A stretch of DNA of 64,000 nucleotides from an uncultured Psychroserpens sp. (GTDB taxonomy: Bacteria; Bacteroidota; Bacteroidia; Flavobacteriales; Flavobacteriaceae): the NCBI RefSeq assembly GCF_947500255.1, contig NZ_CANMRL010000003.1, positions 310,001 to 374,000 of the forward strand. Reading direction: 5' to 3'. The notes under the pieces are model-generated. The model worked only from the letters and a program-made list of their open reading frames with translations. It was not told the origin of the DNA and ran no database searches. This document shows positions 42,927 through 49,385 of the stretch, one piece after another; the stretch's first letter is position 1; each line of letters begins with the position of its first letter. Position numbers and translations under genes: made by a program.

Positions 42927-44381
42927 ATGAAACTAACACAAATTTTTACTATCCTCTTCTTCATTTCAATAAGTAGTATTGCAATTACTCAAAATCAGAA
43001 TCAATCATCAACACTTTATTCTAGAATAGACAATTATTTGGAGTCTGCAGTTAAGAACGGGTTTACAGGAGCTATAACCGTTATAAAAAATGAAAGCATT
43101 GTTATTAATAAAGGATATGGGATAGCCAACAAAAATACCCAAACACAAAATAATCCTAATACTATTTTTGATATTGGTTCAAATACAAAACAGTTTACGG
43201 CAACAGCTATTTTAAAGTTGATTGAAATGGGTAAAATAAATGAAAACAACCCATTATCACTGTTTTTCAAAAACCTTCCAGTAGATAAGCAAAATATCAC
43301 TATTCACCAGTTATTAACTCATACATCTGGCTTTGTTGATACCATAGGAAATGATTTTGACGAAATCACTTCAAAACAATTTTTCGACACCCTTTTTGCA
43401 AGTAAATTACTGTTTAGTCCTGGAGAAAAGTATGAATATTCTAATGTAGGCTATAGTGTCTTAGGTAAGATTATCGAATTAGCTTCTGGACTTGAATATG
43501 AAGTCTTTTTATCCCAGAACTTGTTTATTCCAGCAGGAATGAAACAAACGGGCTACTTATTACCAAAATGGAATACTAAAGAAATCTCACGAAGTTACAA
43601 TCGGGGAATTCTAGAAAGTGAATCACCTATTTTAAAGTATAAAAAAAATGGTACTATTAGTTGGCATTTAAAAGCTAATGGAGGCATTAATTCTACACAA
43701 AATGATATGATTCTCTGGTACAATGCCCTAAAATCTAATACAATTATATCAATAGAGTCGTTTGAAAAAATGACTACAGCTTATGCCGATTATCCCAACG
43801 GCACATTAAGCTACGGCTATGGTTGGACAATAAGGTTTCTAGAGGGTGATGTTAAACGAATAGCTCATAATGGGTCTAATGGTGCATATTCACACTCGTT
43901 AATTTGGTTCCCAAAAAAGGATATCTATATTGTCTATGCTACAAATGCAAATAGTGAAAAGGTAGAATATATTGCATATGCAATTGCAAAAATGTTATTG
44001 GATGAGACTTATATTCCAAAACCAGTTGAGAACAATGTTTATGCCTATGCGGTTAACTATATGGTAAAAAACGATATTAGCAAAACAGAAGAACTCATTA
44101 CTTTACTAAAAGAAAAATATCCTGACAATTTTACAAGTTCCAGGCTTTTAAATTCAATTGGAAATATTTTATTAATGATTGATAAACATAAAGATTGGGT
44201 TATAGCATTGTTTAAAAAAAATGTTCAACTTTATCCTAATGACGGAAACCTATGGGATTCTTTGGGTGATGGTTATAAAGCAAATAACCAAAAAGAAGAT
44301 GCTATAAAAAGTTATCAAAAAGCTATTGAATTAGGATACGAAGGTTCTCAAAAAAAAATAAATGAACTAATAAAGAACTAA
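42927..44381 (+). CDS. Exported serine hydrolase (beta-lactamase fold) with C-terminal TPR
   Basis: A 484-residue protein with a signal peptide (MKLTQIFTILFFISISSIAIT). Class C beta-lactamase/PBP motifs are SNTKQF (SxxK), YEYSNVGYSVLG (YxN) and RIAHNGSNGAYS (the third motif). The last 100 residues contain a TPR pair ending in GDGYKANNQKEDAIKSYQKAIELGY. Domain order is that of flavobacterial serine hydrolases of unknown substrate. Second gene of unit C. Confidence 0.88.
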   Translation: MKLTQIFTILFFISISSIAITQNQNQSSTLYSRIDNYLESAVKNGFTGAITVIKNESIVINKGYGIANKNTQTQNNPNTIFDIGSNTKQFTATAILKLIEMGKINENNPLSLFFKNLPVDKQNITIHQLLTHTSGFVDTIGNDFDEITSKQFFDTLFASKLLFSPGEKYEYSNVGYSVLGKIIELASGLEYEVFLSQNLFIPAGMKQTGYLLPKWNTKEISRSYNRGILESESPILKYKKNGTISWHLKANGGINSTQNDMILWYNALKSNTIISIESFEKMTTAYADYPNGTLSYGYGWTIRFLEGDVKRIAHNGSNGAYSHSLIWFPKKDIYIVYATNANSEKVEYIAYAIAKMLLDETYIPKPVENNVYAYAVNYMVKNDISKTEELITLLKEKYPDNFTSSRLLNSIGNILLMIDKHKDWVIALFKKNVQLYPNDGNLWDSLGDGYKANNQKEDAIKSYQKAIELGYEGSQKKINELIKN

Positions 44382-44394
44382 AACTATTACCAAC

Positions 44395-44542
44395 AACTCG
44401 TATAGTTAATGGCTTATTTTGTGTTTACTCGAACACGAGCGTAACGAACTGGCGCTAGCAAAATCCTACGGATACTCCTCTGGTTCGTTTTCTTTTACTA
44501 ATTTAGTGCTAACCAACACAAAAAGCCATACACAAACACGTT
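44395..44542 (+). repeat. attC-like element E6
   Basis: Begins AACTCGTATAGTTAATGGCTTA and ends AGCCATACACAAACACGTT. Internal: CGAACACGAGCGTAACGAACTGGCGCTAGC, inner stem ATCC-TAC-GGAT, and CTCTGGTTCGTTTTCTTTTACTAATTTAG. One of the fullest copies (148 bases). Confidence 0.72.
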
Positions 44543-45074
44543 AGCTACAAGCGAAGAAAAAAATGAGCGAAAATCAAAATCCGAAAAAATTTTTACTAAT
44601 CAAGCTGATTCTTTTGGTTGTTCTGATTTGGGGACTGTCTGCAGTCTTGATTATAGTATTTCTATCTGAATGGTCTGATAGAGGAACTTTTGGAGATCTA
44701 TTTGGAGCTGTAAACGCTTTATTTTCCGCTCTTGCATTTGCTGTTTTAATTTATACAATAGTCCTTCAACGAGAAGAAATAAAACAAAATCGTGAAGAAA
44801 TTGTTTTGAATAGGAAAGAACTTGAAAAAAGCGGAAAATTACAACGGAAAGCTCAAGAAGTCTTAATACGTCAGGTAGAACAAACCCAATTGAGTGCTAA
44901 AATGAATGCTATGAGAACTCTTGTTGATTATTATAACAACCAGATATCCAATCCAAAAAGCACGGAAGAAATTGTAGAAAAAGCAAAGCAAAAAAGAAAA
45001 CAAATCATTTTACAAATTGACCAATTGATTGACGGATTAAATGACTCTGATGTGGAATAAAACCAGCAACTAAC
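44540..45074 (+). mobile_element. Cassette-like unit D (one gene)
   Basis: Opens GTTAGCTAC and closes GCAACTAAC, which pair at 7 of 9 positions. One gene inside. Confidence 0.45.
44563..45060 (+). CDS. Membrane protein with two TM segments and coiled coil (cassette gene)
   Basis: A 165-residue protein. Two membrane spans (KLILLVVLIWGLSAVLIIVFL; LFGAVNALFSALAFAVLIYTIVL) are followed by a long charged coiled coil (REEIKQNREEIVLNRKELEKSGKLQRKAQEVLIRQVEQ). The plan is common for small proteins found beside defence or cassette genes in Bacteroidota, function unknown. Confidence 0.65.
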   Translation: MSENQNPKKFLLIKLILLVVLIWGLSAVLIIVFLSEWSDRGTFGDLFGAVNALFSALAFAVLIYTIVLQREEIKQNREEIVLNRKELEKSGKLQRKAQEVLIRQVEQTQLSAKMNAMRTLVDYYNNQISNPKSTEEIVEKAKQKRKQIILQIDQLIDGLNDSDVE

Positions 45075-45195
45075 TACGTGTATAGTTCATTGCTAGTACT
45101 TGCCTACATAAGAAAATCCTCACGGAGTTTCTTTTCGGTTTGTATTTGCTAAATTAGTTACTTAAAACATGTAACAAACCATATATAAATACGTT
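45075..45195 (+). repeat. attC-like element E7
   Basis: Begins TACGTGTATAGTTCATTGCTAG and ends AACCATATATAAATACGTT. Internal: AAAATCC-TCAC-GGAGTTT stem and TATTTGCTAAATTAGTTACTTA core. The next start codon (45199) comes only three bases after the GTT, so the whole leader of gene 45199 is element DNA. Confidence 0.7.
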
Positions 45196-45198
45196 GTT

Positions 45199-45552
45199 AT
45201 GAATATTCTAAAAATCATTACTGCTATATGCAGTCTGCTTTTTTTCATGGTTGGATTCGATAAGTTTATTCCATTTATAGAACCACCTTGCTCTTTGATA
45301 GATAATATCTCTGCAACTCTTTGGAAAGTGCTTGGAACCTTACAAATAGCAGCTGGTATTCTTATTTGGTTTTCTAAGCTAAGAAGATATGTAGCAGGAT
45401 TCTTAGTAATTATTTTATTATTCTTTACAATTTATCATCTCAAAGAGAACACTTACGACATTGGTGGTTCTACTTTTATGGCAGTTTTGTTAGGAATATT
45501 AGTATGGAATCCAGCGTTTTTACAAGGAAAAAAAGGAATAGACTTTGAATGA
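45199..45552 (+). CDS. DoxX-like small membrane protein (cassette gene)
   Basis: A 117-residue protein with four membrane segments (ILKIITAICSLLFFMVGFDKFIPF, LWKVLGTLQIAAGILIWF, YVAGFLVIILLFFTIYHL, FMAVLLGILVWNPAFL), resembling the DoxX fold. The start ATG is the third codon-equivalent after the element boundary, so ribosome binding signals must lie in the element. Role unknown. Confidence 0.65.
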   Translation: MNILKIITAICSLLFFMVGFDKFIPFIEPPCSLIDNISATLWKVLGTLQIAAGILIWFSKLRRYVAGFLVIILLFFTIYHLKENTYDIGGSTFMAVLLGILVWNPAFLQGKKGIDFE

Positions 45553-45600
45553 TTGCATTTAAATTTCACAATATTAGATTGAATATAGCCAGCAACTAAC

Positions 45601-45620
45601 AACGTGTATAATTAATTATT
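45601..45620 (+). repeat. attC-like element E8, 5' end only
   Basis: CTAAC then AACGTGTATAATTAATTA, after which the minus-strand gene 45616-45882 begins directly. The 3' two thirds are missing. The stop codon of the minus-strand gene is formed by element bases. Confidence 0.55.
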
Positions 45621-45882
45621 CTCTTTCTCTACTTCTTTTAAAAGCTTTAGGCGCTTCCCTAGCCGCATCTTTTGCCAATCTAGTTAAAGGGTCAAAATCT
45701 GGATCTATGTCACAATCTTCATCTCCTTCAGAATTATCCTCTGAAGAACTTGTAACGGCTCCCCATAATCCAAAAGTTAAAGCGTTTAAAGCTTTATCAG
45801 TACCACGTCTAATAGATCTTCCAAGCATATCATCGTTAGTTCTATAAGCATTCTCTTCGTCTTCTTTTGATGCAAAACCCAT
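45616..45882 (-). CDS. Small acidic protein of unknown function
   Basis: An 88-residue minus-strand protein (MGFASKEDEENAYRTNDDMLGRSIRRGTDKALNAL...). It has a helical N-terminal part, an acidic stretch (SSSEDNSEGDEDCDIDPDFDP) and a basic tail. No family recognised. Its stop codon lies in the truncated element E8, so its C terminus may have been formed by a deletion. Confidence 0.5.
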   Translation of the reverse strand: MGFASKEDEENAYRTNDDMLGRSIRRGTDKALNALTFGLWGAVTSSSEDNSEGDEDCDIDPDFDPLTRLAKDAAREAPKAFKRSRERE

Positions 45883-45994
45883 AATAAAATGATTTAAATT
45901 AATACCTCTTAAAAATACAAAATATATTTAACTTATGCAACTGATTATCAGTACTATACATCTGTATTATAATTATTTAAAAACGGCACCCAAC

Positions 45995-46146
45995 AACGCG
46001 TATAGTCAATTGCTTGTTCCGTGTATATTCGAACACTAGCGTAGCGAACTGACATTAGCAAAATCCTTATCCTTCTTTTTTTTCTCTGGTTCATTTTCTA
46101 TTTACTAACTTAGTGATATCGCAACGGCATCATACACAAATACGTT
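45995..46146 (+). repeat. attC-like element E9
   Basis: Begins AACGCGTATAGTCAATTGCTTG and ends CATACACAAATACGTT. Contains CGAACACTAGCGTAGCGAACTGACATTAGC, like E6, then TTTCTCTGGTTCATTTTCTATTTACTAACTTAG. About 110 bases between gene 45882 and this element show nothing recognisable. Confidence 0.72.
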
Positions 46147-46932
46147 AGCCATAATTATTACGAATGAAAAATTACGATGAATTTTCTAATATTGAATTTG
46201 AAAAATTGTGCGAATCTCAAGACGCTTTTAAATCAGAATATGATTTGGACTCATATTCCAACTGGTTTTATGATCAAGAATCTGAGCTGTTAAGACTATA
46301 CAATAGTGATGAAGATGAAATATTCTTTAAATATGTACCAGTTGGGACTTATTCGCTGAAATCCAATACTTGGATGTGGAGCTGGGAAAATGAGCATTCA
46401 ATTGAAAAAAGTAAAAACGAAACTTTACAGGTAAAGTCATTTGGAGAAATCCATAAGTATCAAAAACTCACAAAAGGATTAATAGAATGTGATAAAGACG
46501 AGTGCTGGGAATTCGTTGCAATTGCTAAAAAATTTATAAATAGCTTGGGAGTATACTGTACTAATTCAAAGGATTTATTGACCTATAAATTGTTGACCCA
46601 TGAATATTCAGAAACAGATTCAACCGCAGTAAAAAAAATGAAACAAAGAACTGTGGATTGTGGAAATCATGGCTTTAAAAGGCCTGCTTTTGTATGTCAA
46701 CATTTAAATTTAAAAAAAGCTAATGGCTTTGAAGAATCTTTTACAACCTATAGAGGAATGGAATTGGATGAAGAAGATGATTTCGCGGCTTGGTGTAATG
46801 AATGTGAAAAAGTAAGAGTTGAAAAAGATGGTTGGAATGAAGAATCTGAAAAATTCGCAAAAATTAAATTAGTGTGTGAAGAGTGCTACTTTGAATTAAA
46901 GGAATTTAATGAAAAATAAAACTATGGCTAAC
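46144..46932 (+). mobile_element. Cassette-like unit E (one gene), clearest example
   Basis: Opens GTTAGCCATAATT (46144-46156) and closes AACTATGGCTAAC (46920-46932): reverse complements at 12 of 13 positions. The single gene starts 20 bases after the opening G and ends 13 bases before the closing C. This is the strongest single piece of evidence for a circular intermediate. Confidence 0.65.
46164..46919 (+). CDS. DUF6882-like protein with C-terminal cysteine-rich segment (cassette gene)
   Basis: A 251-residue cytoplasmic protein. Residues 1-140 (VGTYSLKSNTWMWSWENEHSIE; FGEIHKYQKLTKGLIECDKDECWEFVAIAKKFINSLGVYCTNSKD) match the DUF6882 pattern. The C-terminal 100 residues have paired cysteines and histidines (VDCGNHGFKRPAFVCQHL, CNECEKVR, LVCEECYFEL) that could bind zinc. 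Domain function unknown; such proteins are common in cassette and immunity neighbourhoods. Confidence 0.6.
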   Translation: MKNYDEFSNIEFEKLCESQDAFKSEYDLDSYSNWFYDQESELLRLYNSDEDEIFFKYVPVGTYSLKSNTWMWSWENEHSIEKSKNETLQVKSFGEIHKYQKLTKGLIECDKDECWEFVAIAKKFINSLGVYCTNSKDLLTYKLLTHEYSETDSTAVKKMKQRTVDCGNHGFKRPAFVCQHLNLKKANGFEESFTTYRGMELDEEDDFAAWCNECEKVRVEKDGWNEESEKFAKIKLVCEECYFELKEFNEK

Positions 46933-46988
46933 AACGTGTATAATTAATTGCTCCTGAATTTCCTCAACTAATCATACACAAATACGTT
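46933..46988 (+). repeat. attC-like element E10, shortest full copy (56 bases)
   Basis: AACGTGTATAATTAATTGCT ... CTAATCATACACAAATACGTT. GTGTATAATTA pairs with TAATCATACAC at 10 of 11 positions, and AAC with the final GTT, leaving AAATAC unpaired on the 3' side. This minimal copy shows which parts are essential: the two termini, not the central core. Confidence 0.75.
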
Positions 46989-47517
46989 GGTATTAATTAA
47001 ATTAAAAGTCATGAAAAAATTAGCTTTTACACTTTGTATGTTGTTTTCCATTTGGAGCTGTGATTCAAATAAAACTGAATTAACAATCGATCATAGTTCA
47101 GACTTAAAAAAAATAAATAAAACTATTAAGGATTGGGATATTGCCTGGGAAACCAAGGATTTGAATTTAGCCATTAAACATTATACAGATGAAACAGATT
47201 GGACTAATGCATTTGGAGCAAGGGTTCAATCTAAGGAAAAATTGAAAGATTTACTTAATAGAATTTTCAACATGGATTTTGTTATGTCTGGTGAAAATAA
47301 TTATGGAGAAAACGAAATTACCTTTGTAAATGATAGTATTGCAACAGTAAGGTCTCAAAACATAAGGAAAAATCAAAAGTGGCCTGATGGGTCTATAATG
47401 GAAGACAGAATAATTAATCATTTACGAGTATATCAAAAGTTAAATGATAATTGGTTCATTACTGATCATATGATAAGCCAAGCTTGGCCTAGAGAATCAA
47501 ATTAACGAAACACCAAT
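46986..47517 (+). mobile_element. Cassette-like unit F (one gene)
   Basis: Opens GTTGGT and closes ACCAAT; six pairs including one G-T. One lipoprotein gene inside. Confidence 0.45.
47011..47505 (+). CDS. Lipoprotein with SnoaL/NTF2-like domain (cassette gene)
   Basis: The ATG at 47011 (MKKLAFTLCMLFSIWSCDSN) is preferred over 46987 because it gives a lipoprotein signal; 164 residues. The mature part reads as a DUF4440/SnoaL-like fold: LKKINKTIKDWDIAWETKDLNLAIKHYTDETDWTNAFGARVQSKEKLKDLL, ending in NHLRVYQKLNDNWFITDHM. These domains may be isomerases or just ligand binders. Confidence 0.72.
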   Translation: MKKLAFTLCMLFSIWSCDSNKTELTIDHSSDLKKINKTIKDWDIAWETKDLNLAIKHYTDETDWTNAFGARVQSKEKLKDLLNRIFNMDFVMSGENNYGENEITFVNDSIATVRSQNIRKNQKWPDGSIMEDRIINHLRVYQKLNDNWFITDHMISQAWPRESN

Positions 47518-47593
47518 AACGTGTATATCCAATCGCTGGTTTTGTGTGCATTAGGAATATAATCACCGAAACTAAACCATACTCGAACACGTT
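47518..47593 (+). repeat. attC-like element E11 (short, second subtype)
   Basis: Begins AACGTGTATATCCAATCGCTGG and ends AACCATACTCGAACACGTT, with ATATAATCACCGAAACTAAACC in the middle. It joins a standard 5' end to the 3' portion found in E5 and E3. Confidence 0.7.
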
Positions 47594-47754
47594 GTAACCA
47601 ATTTTGAGTAAATCTTTAACTATTAAACAAAATGAACAACTCATCAAGAATATTCAACAATTCAGAAGTTTATAATTTCTATCCTTAATATATAAATGGA
47701 ATTTTGCGTGTGGCATTTACAGAAACTCTACTGTACTTAAAAGCAAATAACATT

Positions 47755-48774
47755 ATGAAAAAAAAGATACTTAGAATAGTATTACTTGTAGGAACTTTAA
47801 TTTCCTTATTCTTCGTACCATGGATTTTGGTATGGGCATGGATTTTACCACTGCCAAACACTATTCAAGAACAAGTAGATGAAGCTATTGGTCATGGGTT
47901 TGATGGAATGATTGTCTATGTGGACGAAGCAGGAAAACCGCCAGCATTTTACACAGGTGGTTGGAAAGACCGAGAAAACAAAATACCTGCAGATCCAAAA
48001 TCACTATTCAAAATCGCAAGCATTAGTAAGTTATATACAGCTGTTTCAATTACAAAACTGGCTAAAGACAATCATTTATCTTTAGATAAAACACTAGCCT
48101 ATTACCTTCCAGAACTTGTAGGCAGAATTGAAAATGTAGAAAAAATCACCTTAAAATTAATGGTACAGCATCGTAGTGGTATTCCAAATTTTACAGATAA
48201 TCCTGCGTATTGGGAGAATGAACAGGAAAATGGAAAAAACGCACTTGAATTTGCTCTCGATTTATCAGCAAGTTTTGAGCCTGATAAAAGCTATGAATAT
48301 TCAAACACCAATTATTTGTTGCTTCGCAAAATTATAGATAAGGTTCTAGGCTATAGTCATGAACAGTACATCAAGGAAAACATATTACGTCCTCTCCAAC
48401 TGAACAATACGTTTTTTTCTCTCAAAGAAGTAAACATAGACGATGTTATGAGTGGGTATTATGTTGGAATTGAGCAAGATTTTAAGACCAATGAAAATGG
48501 AATGTTAGCTACAGCAGAAGATGTTGGACTATTCTTGCGCGCACTAAACGATGGCTCTGTATTTAATGAAGGTGAAAAGGAAATATATTCGTCTATTTAC
48601 GAATACGAACACGGTGGTCTGGTTCCTGGATATCAGAGTCTTGCAGAGTACCACGAAGATATTGATGCCGTTGTTGTACAATTTATAAACACAACAGATT
48701 TTAATGGATACGAATGGAATTTATCAGAGATAACTATTAATCGTATTGTAAAGATAATTAAGAGAAAAAAATAA
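47755..48774 (+). CDS. Membrane-anchored serine hydrolase (beta-lactamase fold)
   Basis: The ATG at 47755 (MKKKILRIVLLVGTLISLFFVPWILVWAW) is chosen instead of GTG 47704, since it opens a clear N-terminal membrane anchor; 339 residues. Class C beta-lactamase/PBP motifs: KIASISKLYTA (SxxK) and YEYSNTNYLLL (YxN). The third motif is seen as HGGLVPGYQS. It is shorter than the copies at 13205 and 42927 and lacks their C-terminal parts. Confidence 0.83.
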   Translation: MKKKILRIVLLVGTLISLFFVPWILVWAWILPLPNTIQEQVDEAIGHGFDGMIVYVDEAGKPPAFYTGGWKDRENKIPADPKSLFKIASISKLYTAVSITKLAKDNHLSLDKTLAYYLPELVGRIENVEKITLKLMVQHRSGIPNFTDNPAYWENEQENGKNALEFALDLSASFEPDKSYEYSNTNYLLLRKIIDKVLGYSHEQYIKENILRPLQLNNTFFSLKEVNIDDVMSGYYVGIEQDFKTNENGMLATAEDVGLFLRALNDGSVFNEGEKEIYSSIYEYEHGGLVPGYQSLAEYHEDIDAVVVQFINTTDFNGYEWNLSEITINRIVKIIKRKK

Positions 48775-48781
48775 ACATTAT

Positions 48782-48826
48782 ATGAAAGTTTTAGTAGTAG
48801 GTGCAAGTAGTGCAACCGGAAATTAG
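48782..48826 (+). pseudogene. Fragment of an NAD(P)-binding Rossmann gene
   Basis: Codons MKVLVVGASSATGN then TAG. The first 13 residues match the start of NmrA/SDR-type atypical dehydrogenases (KVLVVGASxATG), where the dinucleotide-binding glycines occur. The rest of the gene is absent: a cassette-type closing site follows 30 bases later. Eight bases separate it from the serine hydrolase stop, so it was once the second gene of an operon. Confidence 0.6.
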
Positions 48827-48864
48827 ATTAATTCTAATAGTTATCAAAAAAGCAGACTACAATA

Positions 48865-48905
48865 AACGTGTATAGATCATTGCTTAGTTTGTGTGTATTT
48901 AGTCT
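48865..48905 (+). repeat. attC-like element E12, 5' half only
   Basis: AACGTGTATAGATCATTGCTTAG then GTTTGTGTGTATTTAGTC. The 3' half with CATACAC...CACGTT is missing; the minus-strand Fur-family gene begins at once. Confidence 0.6.
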
Positions 48906-48908
48906 TAG

Positions 48909-49289
48909 CTAAGAATTAACACAGTCTTTACATATTCCTGTAAGAACACAATTAACCTTTTCTACTTTGTAATCATTTGATATCGAAAAATGGACAGGCT
49001 CGGGTAAACATTCTATAGTTTCACATTTCTCACAACGAAAATGAAAGTGGTGTAAAGGTTTTTGCTTCTTGTCACATTCTACACAAAGAGCGAAATATTG
49101 TCTTCCATCGTCAGCAACAATTCTATGTAAAACACCATCTTCACAATAACGATTTAAAACTCTATAAATAGTAGCTCTATTAATGTCAACACCAATTTCC
49201 TTTTCAATAGCACCTTGACTCATTGCCTTACCTGTTGAATGTAAAACAGACAGTACTGCATCTTTTGTAGCTGTATTTCTTCTTCTCAT
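48909..49289 (-). CDS. Fur-family transcriptional regulator
   Basis: The ATG at 49289 (MRRRNTATKDAVLSVL) is chosen; the track start at 49373 would add 28 residues translated from the promoter region. 126 residues. Winged-helix part: STGKAMSQGAIEKEIGVDINRATIYRVLNRYCEDGVLHRI. Metal-binding part: PLHHFHFRCEKCETIECLPEPVHF and CKDC, giving the structural zinc cysteines. Fur-family proteins sense iron, zinc, manganese or peroxide; the set of ligands here suggests a Zur/PerR-like sensor but does not fix the metal. Divergent from the flavoprotein gene at 49386. Confidence 0.85.
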   Translation of the reverse strand: MRRRNTATKDAVLSVLHSTGKAMSQGAIEKEIGVDINRATIYRVLNRYCEDGVLHRIVADDGRQYFALCVECDKKQKPLHHFHFRCEKCETIECLPEPVHFSISNDYKVEKVNCVLTGICKDCVNS

Positions 49290-49304
49290 TACAAAAATCA
49301 TTAT

Positions 49305-49319
49305 TGCGATATTGTTGCA
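49305..49319. promoter_or_regulatory. Fur-family operator candidate, box 1
   Basis: TGCGATATTGTTGCA, an imperfect inverted repeat (TGCGA-N5-TTGCA). It overlaps the -33 TTG (49315-49317) of the promoter of gene 49386. The same pattern occurs again at 49358. Confidence 0.6.
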
Positions 49320-49344
49320 ATAATACAAAATATTTATATATTTG
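49315..49344 (+). promoter_or_regulatory. Promoter of the flavoprotein gene
   Basis: TTG 49315-49317, a 19-base spacer, TATATTTG 49337-49344: an excellent match to the Bacteroidota promoter. It lies between two operator-like boxes. Confidence 0.7.
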
Positions 49345-49357
49345 CAAAAAATATTAA

Positions 49358-49372
49358 TGCGACCAAGTTGCA
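49358..49372. promoter_or_regulatory. Fur-family operator candidate, box 2
   Basis: TGCGACCAAGTTGCA, same TGCGA-N5-TTGCA pattern as box 1, 53 bases downstream of it (about five helical turns). It lies in the transcribed leader just before the ATG at 49386. Confidence 0.6.
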
Positions 49373-49385
49373 TTAATTTAAAATT

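Larger units (their letters stand above)
42236..44394 (+). mobile_element. Cassette-like unit C (two genes)
   Basis: Opens GTTGGCAATAA and closes CTATTACCAAC, reverse complements at 9 of 11 positions. No element is found in the gap between the two genes inside (42815-42926), as expected if both moved together. Confidence 0.55.
47591..48863 (+). mobile_element. Cassette-like unit G (one gene and one fragment)
   Basis: Opens GTTGTA and closes TACAAT; six pairs including one G-T. It contains a serine hydrolase gene and the first 14 codons of a Rossmann-fold gene cut off just before the closing site. Confidence 0.45.

Noticed and set aside
47704-47754. Upstream GTG start for the serine hydrolase
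   Set aside because: The extra 17 residues are not like a signal sequence, whereas ATG 47755 opens a clean membrane anchor.
49290-49373. Extended N terminus of the Fur-family protein
   Set aside because: These codons overlap both operator-like boxes and the divergent promoter, and Fur-type proteins normally start close to the winged helix.
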